This document shows positions 1-11,167 of a stretch of DNA of 41,069 nucleotides, in pieces (the stretch's first letter is position 1; each line of letters begins with the position of its first letter). The notes beneath the pieces are model-generated. The model was not told where the DNA came from. It was given only the letters and a program-made list of their open reading frames with translations, and made no database searches. The position numbers and the translations under genes were made by a program. Location: NCBI GenBank assembly GCA_028456385.1, contig JALNQF010000359.1:1-41069 (forward strand). Reading direction: 5' to 3'. Source of the stretch: Ophiosphaerella korrae. Its lineage: Eukaryota; Ascomycota; Dothideomycetes; Pleosporales; Phaeosphaeriaceae.

Positions 1-1640
1 AGTACTTACTTAGATAGCTTTATCTACTATTTACTCTTTTTAGTTAATTATTAAAACTACTTTATTAAGTTATCTTACGTAAAGTCTACTTTATACTAGC
101 TAAGTATACTCTATACTTCTTATACTAACTTTCTTTTTACTTTTTTATAGTTCTTTAAAAGAAGCTATAGTAGTTTCTTTATCTAGTACTAGTCTTTTAG
201 CTTAGATTAATAGAATCTAAGGTTTTTTTCCTTCTAAGTCTTCTATTAGTAAGTCTATTATATATACTATTTTTTCTAGCTATACTTTTATTCTTTCTTT
301 TATTACTACTACTTTATTTTTTTATAAAAACTATCTTACTCTTTATTTTCTAATAAAGTATATATAGTAGTTATCTTTATAATAAAAAGTCTAATAAAGT
401 ATTATATACTATAGTTTTTTACTTCTATCTACTTTCTCTTAAGGTTTAGCTTATACTTTTAGAACTTCTTTCTTACTTTTAGTTATCTTTAACTATATTT
501 CTTTATTTTTCTTATAGTCTTTACTTCTATAGTCTTTTATAAAGTATTTTAGTTTTCTATATTTATAATATACTATATCTTTCTTTTTTTATAACTAGTA
601 GTCTTTTATATAGTAGCTTTTTTTACTATAATTAAAGTATATAAAGTTTTTATTCTTCTTTTTTTTCTTATCTTTATTAGTATTAAAGATTATAAGGTCT
701 CTAGTATCCTAGTTTTTAAGTTAGCTACTATACTTATTCTTCTTCTATTCTTAAAAATTATTATTAATTTATATTACCTATTATTTTAAAGCTTCTAGTA
801 TCCTAAGTTTTTCTATATAAATTATCTTATATTAAATTTTCTTATTTAATCTTTATTTAAATTATAATATTAAAGCTAATTTATTTTACTTTATATTTTA
901 TAATAGTTATTTAAACTATAATATATACTTAGAGATACTCTTTTATTATATAAGTCTTTTAAGTTTTTCTTTAGCTTATTAAGTAATATCTATATCCCTA
1001 AATACTACTTTTATTTCTTTAGTAAAGTATTTATAACTTCTAAAGATAGCTTTAGTTTTATTTTTTTATATTATTAGAGTATATATTATATAATCTATCT
1101 AGTAAGGTTTAAACTATTTTATTATATCTTCTTTAAAGTATATCCTAATATATATTACTTTCTTTTCTTCTATATTAAAGTATAATACTTATATATTTAT
1201 CTAGAGTTATACTAAAGCTATAAAAGGTCTTAGTTTTTCTCTTATTCTATTAAACTTTTTAAAGATAAGTATCTTAAGTAGTTTCTTTATTATACTTATC
1301 TCTAATCTTTAAGTAATTAGTTCTATCTAGTTTTATCCTTCTATAATAGCTTTAATTTATACTTTATTCTACTTTAAATAATCTTATAGTTTTTTATTCT
1401 ATATTTCTAAGGCGTTAATTACTATTTTTATATCTTTTTTCTTAGAGATTAAATTATTTATATAGTCTTAGATTACCTTCTATACTATATTATCTAACTT
1501 ATAACTACTTAGGAGTACTTTAGCTACTTATTTAGTTAAACTTTCTACTATTATATTAGCTAGACTATATACTACTTACGCTTTACTCTTTATAATATCT
1601 AAATTAGTAAGGTATAATAGGTGTACTAGGGTTAACTTCC
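1..1640 (-). pseudogene. RIP-degraded Ty3/gypsy gag remnant
   Basis: Extremely AT-rich, full of stops, with almost no CpA and few CpG. Read on the minus strand, positions 639 down to 595 give a retroviral-type zinc knuckle in which all expected Cys codons are now Tyr (TAY for TGY), the His is Tyr (TAC for CAC) and the Gly is Ser (AGT for GGT). These are the changes RIP makes. The stretch from about 1540 down to 640 matches, inverted, the gag at 39640-40640. The start of this gag is near 1640, next to the LTR. Positions below about 590 should be the gag C-terminus or start of pol, but I cannot read a domain there. No function remains. Confidence 0.8.
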
Positions 1641-2274
1641 TAATAACTACTTAGTTATTAGTAGATTAAAAGGTAATAACTATAAATAATAGTTAATTTA
1701 TGTATATAATATTAAGTATTAGTGTTCTAGGTTAGAGATTAGATTACTAATACTATCCTAATAATGCGTATTACTACTAACTATATACCTAGGCCTCTTA
1801 GCTAGCTTTATACTTTGTATTTACTAAGATCGCGAATTATAAATTTATTATATACTTAGCTTTATACTTTATATTTACTAAGATTGTAAATTATAAATTT
1901 ATTACATACTTAGCTTTATACTTTGTATTTACTAAGATTGTAAATTATAAATTTATTACGTGTCTTTATTATAGTTAACCTCCTAGTTAAGTTTATTATT
2001 TTATAGGTTATACGTGTTATTATTATCTATAGTAGGGCTAATTAGTTTAAATTAGTTTTTTCTTGTTATAGCTATAATATATATACTCTTACTAATCTAT
2101 TAATCTATAATACTTTCTTATCTATATACTTTATAGATCTATAGATTATATTACGTATCTTAATTATAAGTTATTTCTTAATCTAAGTTATTACCCTACT
2201 TATCTTATACTTTATTTGTACCTAAGTTAAGACTAATTAGTTTTATCTTAATTTCTCTTATTATATCTATAATA
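1640..2274 (-). mobile_element. RIP-degraded LTR of the gypsy element
   Basis: This block matches the less mutated LTR at 36350-36723 in the same orientation, and matches 39030-39600 inverted. Shared stretches include the region around 1690-1790 and the terminal part around 2150-2274. The outer end reads as a RIP-altered version of CGCCTATAACA, the end of the better preserved copy at 36723, so on the minus strand the LTR would begin TGTTATAGG. The inner edge (about 1640, next to the primer-binding site) is approximate. It contains a 54-bp tandem array (separate entry). Confidence 0.7.
1804..1965 (+). repeat. Three 54-bp tandem repeats inside the LTR
   Basis: Units start with AGCTTTATACTTT at 1804, 1858 and 1912. 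They differ at a few sites, mostly C/T and G/A (for example GATCGCGAAT in unit 1 against GATTGTAAAT in units 2 and 3). The related LTR at 36511-36610 carries two shorter, less mutated units of the same motif. The copy-number difference suggests slippage or unequal exchange within the LTR family. Confidence 0.85.
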
Positions 2275-2930
2275 CTCCTTCTAGTTATAAGCTTAGTAAA
2301 GTTTTCTATAAGCTTTAAGATAATTATTATTAGTAAATCTTTATAGCTTCTTCTCTCTTAGTAGTTAATTTTTTTTTATTAGCTTAGTATAAATATACTA
2401 GGTAAGGTTAGTTTTTTAGTCCTAAATAGAGTATACTTTATACTAATATTTATAATACTCTTAGTAATATCTTTATATATTAGTTTATATATTTATTTCT
2501 ACTCTACTATAAATTAATTCTAATAGTTTTAGATAGTCTCTATATATACTTATAACTCTTTTATACTATTTATAGTAGCTACTTACTAGTAAATAAAATA
2601 CTTAAGAGCTTCTAAGTTATAGACTATAGCGCTAAGACGTTCTTCTCTAATAAATCTATTCTAATAGTTAGATTATAAAGTAATCTATACTTAGATAGAA
2701 GATATAAATAAATCCTATTTGTCTAATTTCTACTAATAGAGCCTAAGTATCTTTAAGCTTTTTAAGAATTTAGGTTCTATTTATAGAAAGAGGTAGATTA
2801 GCACTTTTTTTCTCTTTTACTTACTAGATAAAAGTTTTCTTAGGCTTTACTATTATAAATAGATAGAGGTAGAGTAATTAAGAATAAGTAGTAGGTATAA
2901 GAAACAAAGAGGAGAATAGAGATAAGAGGG
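2275..2930. other. AT-rich RIP-like sequence, unassigned
   Basis: Sequence outside the LTR edge with the same TpA-rich, CpA-poor character. I see no readable domain in any frame and no match to the other repeats in this window. It is probably another degraded transposon into which, or beside which, the gypsy copy inserted. Base composition becomes normal between about 2930 and 3050. Confidence 0.5.
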
Positions 2931-3053
2931 ATAAGAGAGGCAGTAGGGTAGTATTACTATTACGGCGTTCGACTACTAGTTAACACTAGCAACTCTAGCT
3001 AGCTTCTATAGATATCCTACATAAGTAGCCTAGTCGTATAGCATCCTATAAGA

Positions 3054-3098
3054 GGTCCTAGAAACAGGCCATCTTATAGGATGGCCCGTTTCTAGGCC
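3054..3098. repeat. Imperfect inverted repeat (hairpin)
   Basis: Left arm 3054-3073 and right arm 3080-3098 are near-perfect reverse complements (one bulge, one A/G mismatch) around a six-base loop TTATAG. It lies exactly at the border between AT-rich and normal DNA, so it may be the end of a transposon or a fold-back remnant. Confidence 0.7.
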
Positions 3099-3371
3099 AC
3101 CGCTGCCACCTTTACCTAGCCCATTCCTAGGATTCATAGCTAGCTCACCCCTAAAACTGTCTTTCGCGTATAGTTAACAGAAATCATGTCTATTATATTC
3201 TATAATTAGGCTAGCTAATAGAGTTTAGATAGAAGGGGGAGTTGAAAGTAAGCATCCTAAGCAGTGGCAGTGCAACTTGAGCAGCGACTGAGCCGAAGTT
3301 GAGCCGGGCGTCATTTTGCTTACAAACCTACGATACGGGGCTAATCATAAGAGGAAATGGAGTGAGGTCAG

Positions 3372-3932
3372 TTGGTCGGCGATATTAGCGTAGGTACTCT
3401 TATCAACGGAGCGCTATATGACACAATATATAAAGCATTGCACAATGCTTGTCCGAATGCTCAAAATAAGGAGTGCAAGTCATCGTCTGCAATCGAAATC
3501 AAAATCTGGGTAATCTACCCTAAAGGCACAGTCCAAGAACCTATGTATGTTTGGGTCGAATGGTTCAAATGGAACAGTAACACCAAGCTGTACGAAATCT
3601 TGATTGGGGCCGTGGCTGGCGCGATTGAGAGAGCTGCATACGCACCTAACTGCCATGAAGATGAATTTAGCCAAACCAAAGGCTTCATTGAATTCGGCAC
3701 CTTTTGTCGCACGACTAATCGTGTCGCTATTACCTTGCCAAACGACAACTTTATCAAAGTCACGCTCAGACCTACCAGTGCTCCATCTGGACGCTTAGAT
3801 TGTAGTCAGGATCATGAAACGGAAGGGATGTATGTAGATAGTCTGAAGAAAGAGATACAACAGGCTGCTTCTCTAGGGGATTTGTACGTTGACCACAGCT
3901 GTACGGTCACTTCTAATACTGGCTTTTCCTAA
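3372..3932 (+). pseudogene. Hypothetical protein, 5' end missing
   Basis: An open frame of about 186 codons with normal codon use, six cysteines and no recognisable domain. It has no usable ATG: the frame opens with TTG right after an AG (3370-3371), an in-frame TGA lies at 3363-3365, and the first in-frame ATG is 57 codons in. Either an upstream exon exists that I cannot place (a CTAAT branch-like site and a GTCAG acceptor precede position 3372), or the 5' end was lost at the AT-rich transposon border about 300 bp away. No function is assigned. The protein has a hydrophobic patch near its centre but no visible signal peptide. I cannot tell whether it is expressed. Confidence 0.4.
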
Positions 3933-4785
3933 AAAGCTGTTGTTTTTGTATTCAGTTTTATGCACATAAATTTCAATTTCTTCCTCAATCTCAATTTTGA
4001 TTAAATAAATAAACGTGGGCAGGGATATGAACTAGTGGCATAGTAGCCTTCCCCGCATGGTGAAAGCCTACCGCGTTCACAGAAAGACATGGAGCGCTTT
4101 GACTTGATGAAGGCCAGACTCAACGCATAATGACCATCCATTCATCAAGAGACACCCTATGACACGAAACAAAGATGAGGTACCTTGACTATAAGCAACT
4201 TTAACTCGATGGTTATACTAAAATTTACCTTCAAGCTTGTATCACTTCTGATGCTATTTTGAAGTAAGTCTATAAGATATATTATTTACTATAATACACA
4301 TCAACCCGTAACGGAACAACCGCCGTAGCGGAACTGATTGCCAAATTTTGGCCTTTTTGCATTCGAGAATATCTGATGGTGGCTATGCTTGGCAAGGTAC
4401 TACAGCAAGGACTCTGCAGCCTCCTTCACTTCCATCCACATCAACACATTATTACCTTTCACGCAACAGTGTGGCTGGAGAGGGTTGTCCATCCCTCCCT
4501 ATTAGCGGTGGCCATGTGTACGAACCTCTTAGATCAGGTGGCCAAGGATCTAAACATTCAGGATAGCTTTAGCTTATAGCGATCCATCCCCGCAGACCGG
4601 TGAAACGTGGTTGCCCAATCACGGTCAACTTCCTAGAATCATGACACATCCTGCTGCAAGCCACCTGCCAAGGCGTAGAATAGGTAGCCGAAATGCTGCA
4701 AGAGTGCGGCAACGCACAGCCTGATCAAAAGTCATATAAATATATTTACGCGTCATATCCGCTACGAAAGCAGTTAACCACCATC
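3933..4785. other. Intergenic, contains one inverted-repeat arm
   Basis: No convincing coding frame. It holds the left 30-bp inverted repeat (4305-4334) and the presumed promoter of the BTB gene. Short frames around 4348-4579 lack homology and splice logic. Confidence 0.5.
4305..4334 (+). repeat. 30-bp inverted repeat, left arm
   Basis: This arm matches the reverse complement of 6896-6925 at 29 of 30 bases. It carries two copies of GTARCGGAAC separated by seven bases (AACCGCC), a layout like paired transposase-binding sites in a terminal inverted repeat. The arms point outward and bound about 2.6 kb containing the BTB gene. No clear target-site duplication flanks them. Confidence 0.8.
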
Positions 4786-6174
4786 ATGCCGTTGGTCATA
4801 TATGAGATTGATCCGTTTGCGGATACAATTATTATCCTTAAGAATCCCTGTAGAAACTTCGCCCCGTGGGACGAGACCCTCGCACCCTCCAATACTGAGT
4901 TTGCCGAGCCGGAAGAGGAACAACCTATACGTGCTCAATCTTCCGGGGGTGGGTGGATGAGCAAGGGACTATCAAAGAAGAGGAAGAAAGCCCAGATGCG
5001 CGCCAGAGCTTCCCGCAACAGCACTGCCCCGAACGTCCCAGAGGACAATGGCGAGCGCGCCGAGCCTTCCAATGGAGCCTTATCTGGAGAGCAGGGACTT
5101 GTTCAAGATCCGGAATCAGCACCAAGAGTGGACGGCGGGGCAGAAAACCCAAGCGTCGAACCAGCCGAGCCCGCCTCAGAGCCGACCAAGTCGGAGGATG
5201 ACGAGATTCACTATCTTGTCTCGTCTCGCCACTTAATGCTAGCTTCGCCATGGTTTAGGCGCGTATTAACAAGAGAAAATTTCATTGAAGCCTTGAAAGA
5301 TCCATCAGACGGACGGTACCATATTCAAGCTAACGATTGGGACGAAGAAGCTCTCCTCATTCTTCTAAACATTTTCCACGTCCGAACACGCCAAGTTCCA
5401 GCTACTATAAGCTTGGAGATGCTCGCAAAAATCGCAGTTCTTGTCGATTACTACGAGCTCGAAAGCGCAGAGGTGATGGAGCGTGACACCAGGGACTGGA
5501 TTGTCAATGTGAGGCGTAGTGTCACGATTCCATCTTCTTACTGCCGGGACCTTATGCTGTGGATCTGCGTCTCTCGAGTGTTTCACATGAGCGAAGAATT
5601 CGAGATAGCCACAGCTATAGCGATCAAAAGAAGTGAAGGCTGGATTCAAACCTTAGACCTGCCAATTCACCAGGAAATTGCATGTACGCTCTCGACTTGC
5701 CTCGATGGAAGCTGAAATTGCTAACTCTGATTAGCTAATATCGACCGCAGTCGATGCAATGCCCTTGAGCATGTTATCTCTGAATTGCACCGCTTACTCG
5801 GGGTCTATCGAGACTTCAACTATTCCTGCCCTGATGACTCATCTTACTCCTTTCAATGTGGAGCTTTTCTCTTTGGTTCGTTGATGAAATATATGGAAAG
5901 ATGGGGTTATCTCTCGCCCCGGCCAGAAAATCCTTTTATGGGAATCAGCCTCAATGGAATCTGTAGTAGGAGCAGAATGGCAGAGAATACGACCTGGTGG
6001 CACAAAAGTAGCTTTGACGACCTCTTCGGAGGATACGAGCACGAGAAGTTTAAGGCTCATTCGTGCAGCCTAGATCACAAGATCGATACAGTGGTCCAGA
6101 GTGCCATGGCCAAAATGAAAGGATTGAAGTTGCAGGACTTGCCGGGAAATGGCCGGGTGCCGTTTGAAAGTTGA
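4786..6174 (+). CDS. BTB/POZ domain protein
   Basis: Fungal BTB/POZ-type protein of about 445 residues in two exons, 4786-5683 and 5735-6174. The 51-bp intron has donor GTACGC, branch GCTAAC and acceptor TTAG. The nearer CGCAG at 5750 would break the frame, whereas TTAG joins EIAC to SNIDRSRCNALEHVI and restores the family pattern. The N-terminus (MPLVIYEIDPFADTIIILKN) matches how this family begins, so I prefer ATG 4786, in good context, to the in-frame ATG at 4693. Residues about 45-135 are a charged, low-complexity insert. The BTB core (residues about 140-240) contains VSSRHLMLASPWFRRVL. The C-terminal half has the family motif LSPRPENPFMGIS. BTB folds mediate protein-protein contacts; the partner is unknown. 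The gene lies between inverted repeats. Confidence 0.85.
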
Positions 6175-7883
6175 TACACACGTTCAGCTTCAGGCATTAT
6201 ACGACCTCGGAGCGTTTCCATATATCTGACTTATTGTTTTTGTTATGTATGTTCATCAGAGAGGCTAGGTAATAACGTGAATATATAACTTATTAATTTT
6301 TCACAGCGAAGCTATAGCATTCTCTTCACTCACGAAACCACGTTTTGAAGATTCGCCACTTGAGCCTCGTTAGGAGCATAAAAACGCTTAGTAGTGCGGG
6401 TGGTCGACCCGTTCCGACCCTGACCTCTTGTGAGGTGGCGAATCTACAAGAGGTGATTTGGTTGACGGGGGGCGTAGAGTAGCTAAGGATGAGTTGGATC
6501 GCAAGGCTGCAGGCCGTAAATCTCACACCGCCACAAGTATACCAGCCACAAACCTACTTGGCGGCCCGACGTTATAATTATGTAACTATCCTGTACTAAC
6601 CAAATCGGTAATTATTCTGACTAGAGGTACCGACTGGGGTAGCGACCGACCCTGCATGAATCGAGCGCCCCTCGCAGCCCTACGCCTAGTCATGATTTCT
6701 TAGCGTTACTGCTGTACTCGTATACAGGTGCTTTACGTGTTGCGACGGTAGTATAAGTACAGTGGTAGCCCTGTGTTGGACGAGGTTCGCTTTCGCTACA
6801 AAGATAGACTCTTGACGAACCGGGCAGGTAGGCGTCTATACGAGCGTATTTGTCGTATCGGCGTGGTTACGGGGGTTCAGGGGTCACCTTAACTTGTTCC
6901 GTTACGGCGGTTGTTCCGTTACGGGGGCTTTATGTAAAGTATGCTCTCACCTTCTTATAAGGCTATAAAGCCGGTATCTTTTTCAAGGAGTAGTATTACA
7001 ACTCTAGCTATAGCGCTATTACCAAGTATTAAGTGCTTTACCTCTATGGCCGGGATAAATATGGTAAGCCGGGTTGCGTTGCAGTGTCTCAGCTCACAGG
7101 GCACATTCCGTTCGAGCTGGAAACCTTGCTCAGACCGTTTCAATCTCTAAAGATCTCTCGGCAGCTACCGAGGAATGGCATGGCATGCACATGCAGGACA
7201 TCGGCCGCCTGTATAGAAGTTACACCGCAATGGTGGTGAATCACCCAGCACCAAGAACAAATGACTTATCAAGCTTCTCTCCAGCTTAGGTGGCGTCCAT
7301 TACTAGAACTAGATAAAGTTTTCACTACACCGCTCAGGATGGCCCTTCATCAATCAAAATAGACAACCTTGGGCTACAGCAGTTCGGCCTTGCAGGATTT
7401 GTTCGCCGGATTGAGCGCGTGCGGCTGAAAAGTCTTGGCGTGATATTAGGTACACCGCTGTTCAATGTAGCACCCAATGTACGTAGCTCTACAAGCCCTT
7501 CAGCTCACTTCAAGACTGGCAAAGGGCTTCTTCGTCGTCCATGTCGCGTGCTCCGGGAATAGCGGGGATTCCGGTATGCATTTGCTCTGCCGCAGCTGAC
7601 ATCGTTCTTTCTGCAGGCATTGATACCCTTGACTATGCCTATCACCTCCCGACTTATTTTCCGCGGTAAAACAGACCGCTGGACCTGCATCGTAAGAAGC
7701 AGCGATACCATCCAGCTGTTCTACAGATCTCCCAGCTATAAAGACCGAGCCAGCTTTCATGGTGAAGGTGTTACCGACACTTCCCTCAAACCACCGCCTC
7801 GATACCAGGAAACCTATCACGTTTTCAACCTCTGGCAGCAAATCACATCCAGTCATACCAGTCGACTCGGCAATTCAGGCACC
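6175..7883. other. Long intergenic region with repeat fragments
   Basis: No coding gene that I can support. It holds the right inverted-repeat arm at 6896-6925 and a small fold-back around 6352-6460: AGATTCGCCAC, later GTGGCGAATCT, and CCTCTTGT paired with ACAAGAGG. Frames around 7033-7290 and 7500-7856 look random. The part just before 7884 should hold the promoter of the small secreted protein gene. Confidence 0.5.
6896..6925 (-). repeat. 30-bp inverted repeat, right arm
   Basis: Reverse complement of 4305-4334 with a single difference (A for G in the second GTARCGGAAC copy). The outer end is CCCGTAACGG on the minus strand. Together the arms define a 2,621-bp segment with no transposase that I can detect. 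Confidence 0.8.
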
Positions 7884-8181
7884 ATGCGTTCGATTAGTCT
7901 GATAACCACCGCACTTTCGTTCTTGACGATGACCAGCCTTGCCTTTCCTGCCCAGGAAATCGTGGAGCTGGCTACCTCTGCTGCCACATGCAGGACAAAA
8001 GCTGATTGTACTGGTGGGAAGGTGTGCATGAGTAAGTCTCTTCGGTCGGTTTAAGAAACACTTGCTAAGCTCGACCGCAACAGGCGTTGGTTGCCACGGT
8101 CATCCTATGGGTTCCAGCTGCGCGGAGGCCAGTTACTGCAAGAACTTCTCCGCACCTACTTGTGGTGCGACTTGCACGTAA
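7884..8181 (+). CDS. Small secreted cysteine-rich protein (candidate effector)
   Basis: An 81-residue protein in two exons, 7884-8031 and 8084-8181. The 52-bp intron has donor GTAAGT and acceptor ACAG, and splits codon 50 (A|GC, Ser). The start MRSISLITTALSFLTM is followed by a hydrophobic stretch and SLAF, a classical signal peptide ending near residue 21. The mature part of about 60 residues holds eight cysteines (TCRTKADC, KVC, VGC, SSC, YC, TC, TC), enough for four disulfides. It is rich in Gly, Ser and Thr. Size, secretion signal and cysteine density fit an apoplastic effector or antimicrobial-type protein, but I recognise no named family. ATG context (ACCATGC) is good. Nearest neighbours are a BTB gene and a permease; nothing links them by function. 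Confidence 0.75.
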
Positions 8182-9224
8182 AAAAAGTATTTAGGGTTAG
8201 CGCTGTATTATGGGCATCCTGTTTTACCTCCTGCGAGAAGCTGCTTAAATTGAGGGCTGGAGTGGTTGGTGTGGAAAGATGTGAACAGTCTCGAGCTTGA
8301 GTATACAAGTAATAAACACACCTTCGCTTAACGTTATCAACTAGAATTCTATGCGGTTGAGCTACTACTAGAAATCAGCTTAGATACTTAGCAATCCTTC
8401 AAGACTTGTAATTTTCTTCACAGGAATATCCCAAAGTGCTGGCTAGTGACCATTACATAAGACTTGTCTGCCAAAAGGAATCTTTTGGTCGCAAGTTTCT
8501 TGTTTCTCAAGCGAAATGCGAATGTACTATTATTATGCTCGCTCAATGAGTTCCAGACAACAGCTTCGCTAACACAAATAACGAACTCTATAGCTAGTAG
8601 CGGTGGCCTGCTTATCGTTGATAATCCACGCATTTACTCCGAGATTGATTTAAGAAAAATAATCATTCCTCGGTAGACGGTGTGTCTAGTGCACCTAGGG
8701 CGTAGTTACAAGCTATAAGTCAACAAACTTTCGACAAGATACATAAGCTCTCAACGCACCCACTGCTAGCCAAAGCAAGGCGGTCGCGTAATGCTTATAG
8801 CTTAAGGCTACTATTCCAAGAATATCTATTCTTCTAACCTATTGCAGAGTTCGTTATATTAGGGGTGTCTGTAGCGTCTTGTTACGCAGTGTGTCTCGCT
8901 ACGCAAGGACGGACGTTAGTTCCTTTCCTGCAATAAGCATATACCGCACAACTATGAACTCATATTGTTTTTTGACAAACATTACGACCATTTACCCGTT
9001 ACCAACGTAGCTGGATAATAAGACAATCAATGAGATTGAGGCAAAATCAACTTCTATGATCGTGCTTTCTAGATAGGATCAAATGCATTCAACCATACAG
9101 TATCGGCACAGGTCCATCCTTTCCAAATTGATTATTAGCTTGATGAGAACGCATTCGGGCCTTTGGGGTCCCAGAATACTTCACCCCTTTCAGTACATGA
9201 AATCGTAGCTCTTGCCAACGTTTC
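8182..9224. other. Intergenic, nothing recognised
   Basis: About 1 kb of moderately AT-rich DNA with no supported gene. It should include the 3' ends of the secreted protein gene (plus) and of the permease gene (minus), which converge here. Confidence 0.5.
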
Positions 9225-11167
9225 CTATGCCTTCTGATCTGCCTCGTAATCTACCGCCGTCGCATCTTTGACCTTGACTCTACGAATCAAATGCTCACGC
9301 AAAGCTGCACCTCTTGCGCTTGTCTCCAGTGTTAAATTACCCGCTCTGTCATGAGTGCGATCCCACTCTTCGATTTCCGTATTGGGCACCTTGGTCAATT
9401 TATGTGTTACGCTTCCATCACCCTCGCTGACCAACGTCTCTGTGCGAATCTGATATTTGCCCCACTTTGGAAAGAGCTTGATCCAGAACAAGTAGTACGT
9501 CCCCATCGAGAAGAAAAGACCAAGGCCAACGACACAATAAGTGGCGTACCAGAACGAGTACTTGGGCGTCTTTGGAGGGAACCAAGGCATAACCAAGATG
9601 AAAAGGCCGCTAGCTGCTGAGAGGATAAGGGAGGAGTGCCAGGCCTGGAAGGGTGCAGGTGGTAGTCCGGCCTTCTTCCGTTGATAACGAAGCCAATATA
9701 TGCCAACAACCATGAGGAATATGTACACGCTGTCAGGATAACTGCGTAAATCAACAAGGAAGTCGAAAGCATTGCCAAACGGAATTGCGATAATAACAAT
9801 ACTTGTCAGGGACCATTTCAGCAGGATTGGAGCAAAAGGCGTGCCAAAAGGGCGAGTAGACGCCCAAACATGGGGCCAAGGAATCATACCTTGCCGTGCA
9901 CATTCTCGGATTTGACGAGTTGCTCCAATGGTAACTGCGATGATGTTTCCTGCTGCAGATATTGCGATGAGGGCTGGCAAGCCACGGGCGTGTGTCGTAC
10001 CAAATACTTTTTCAAAGAAGAGGGCTGCGGCTAGCTCGCCAGAACTACGAATCTCGGCTGCAGGCACAGCAGCGAAGTAAGCTACGTTTGTCAAGACGTA
10101 GAGTATGAACACGATCAGTAAGGATATCGGTGCAACCCGCTTCAAAGATCTAAAAGGGTCCTGCGTGTTCGATTAGTATTACGATCATCTCTTGTGTGGA
10201 CAAACATACTCTAATCTCGTTGACCACGTTGAACGAATTTTCGTATCCCTTGTATGCGAAGTTGATACTAACTAGTGCACTTACGATACCGTTTCCGTTA
10301 TCTGTGATCTTATCAAAGGAGTTGCTGAAGTTTTGCCGGGGATTCTTGATTGAAGTTCCACCTCCAAGCACCACGAAGCCAGTGATGACGATAAAGAGCA
10401 AGATGATGAGTTTTACCGCTGCAATAATGTTCGACAGCCTCATTGACCAACGCGTTGAGACCAGGCATATCAAGGAGAGGAAAGTATAGGAAGCCACGGC
10501 AAGACCCTTGTTCTCCCACTCGGTTGCCTGGTGGCCAGCAGCGCGAAAAATGTAGCGAGCGAGGACGACGGCGTTACTGCTTGCGAAGGAAAATGCCACA
10601 GTAAAAAATGCGTAAGTTACTGGGAAGAAGAAGGCTGGTTTTGGATAGGCCTGCTCCAGGTACGCAACTTGGCCGCCGGAACGATTTGGAAAAAGTGAGG
10701 CATATTCGAGATAGATGGAGAGAGCAGCTGGAGCTAAATCAACCATCTGTACGCTCGCATAGTATGAATTTTACTTACCGGCCGCGAGGATACCACCAAA
10801 GATCCAGTATAGTATACTGAGTCCTACACTTTCCAATGCTCGGAGAATTGATCCCGCTAGGTGATATTAGCATCAATCTTGTCTAAGCTCATCCTGCCTT
10901 AACAAAGAAATACTTACGTGTACTGAATACACCGGTTCCTACCATCTGGCTGACATTGAGAAATAAGATGCCAGCGAACCCAACATGATAGCCCAGAGGC
11001 GAAACTTGCTCTACTGGTGCTCCGTTATCGTCCTGGAACACTTGTACGCCTTCGACAATAACTTGTTCGCCAATCTCGGCGTTCTTTTCTCTCACAAATG
11101 CTGCATCAACGTCATCATCCGAATCGCTGCCCCAGAAGAGCCTCTTCACATGGGCGATTGTGGCCAT
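9225..11167 (-). CDS. Mup1-like amino acid permease (LAT/APC superfamily)
   Basis: A polytopic plasma-membrane amino acid transporter of about 595 residues, closest in pattern to the fungal high-affinity methionine permease (Mup1) branch of the LAT family. Four exons join in frame: 11167-10918, 10856-10779, 10733-10210 and 10160-9225. Introns are 61, 45 and 49 bp with GTAAGT, GTAAGT and GTATGT donors. The first intron interrupts the TM1 signature GTGVFSTPGSIL, which is restored by splicing. The third restores NVVNEIRDPFRSLKRV, a conserved loop of the family. Hydrophobic segments run along most of the protein, with hydrophilic N- and C-terminal tails of about 60 and 80 residues, the N-terminal one acidic. 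Substrate (methionine or another neutral amino acid) is inferred from family only. Confidence 0.9.

Noticed and set aside
1804..1965. Possible CRISPR-like array because of regular repeats
   Set aside because: Units are contiguous tandem repeats without spacers, in a eukaryotic LTR.
4348..4579. Two short overlapping frames before the BTB gene
   Set aside because: No homology and no conservation logic; probably leader or intergenic DNA.
5684..5750. 67-bp intron in the BTB gene ending at CGCAG
   Set aside because: It puts the second exon out of the conserved frame; the 51-bp alternative ending at 5734 restores it.
6346..6460. Short inverted repeats (AGATTCGCCAC / GTGGCGAATCT and CCTCTTGT / ACAAGAGG)
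   Set aside because: Arms are only 8-11 bp and no repeat copy or gene is associated; too weak for a separate feature.
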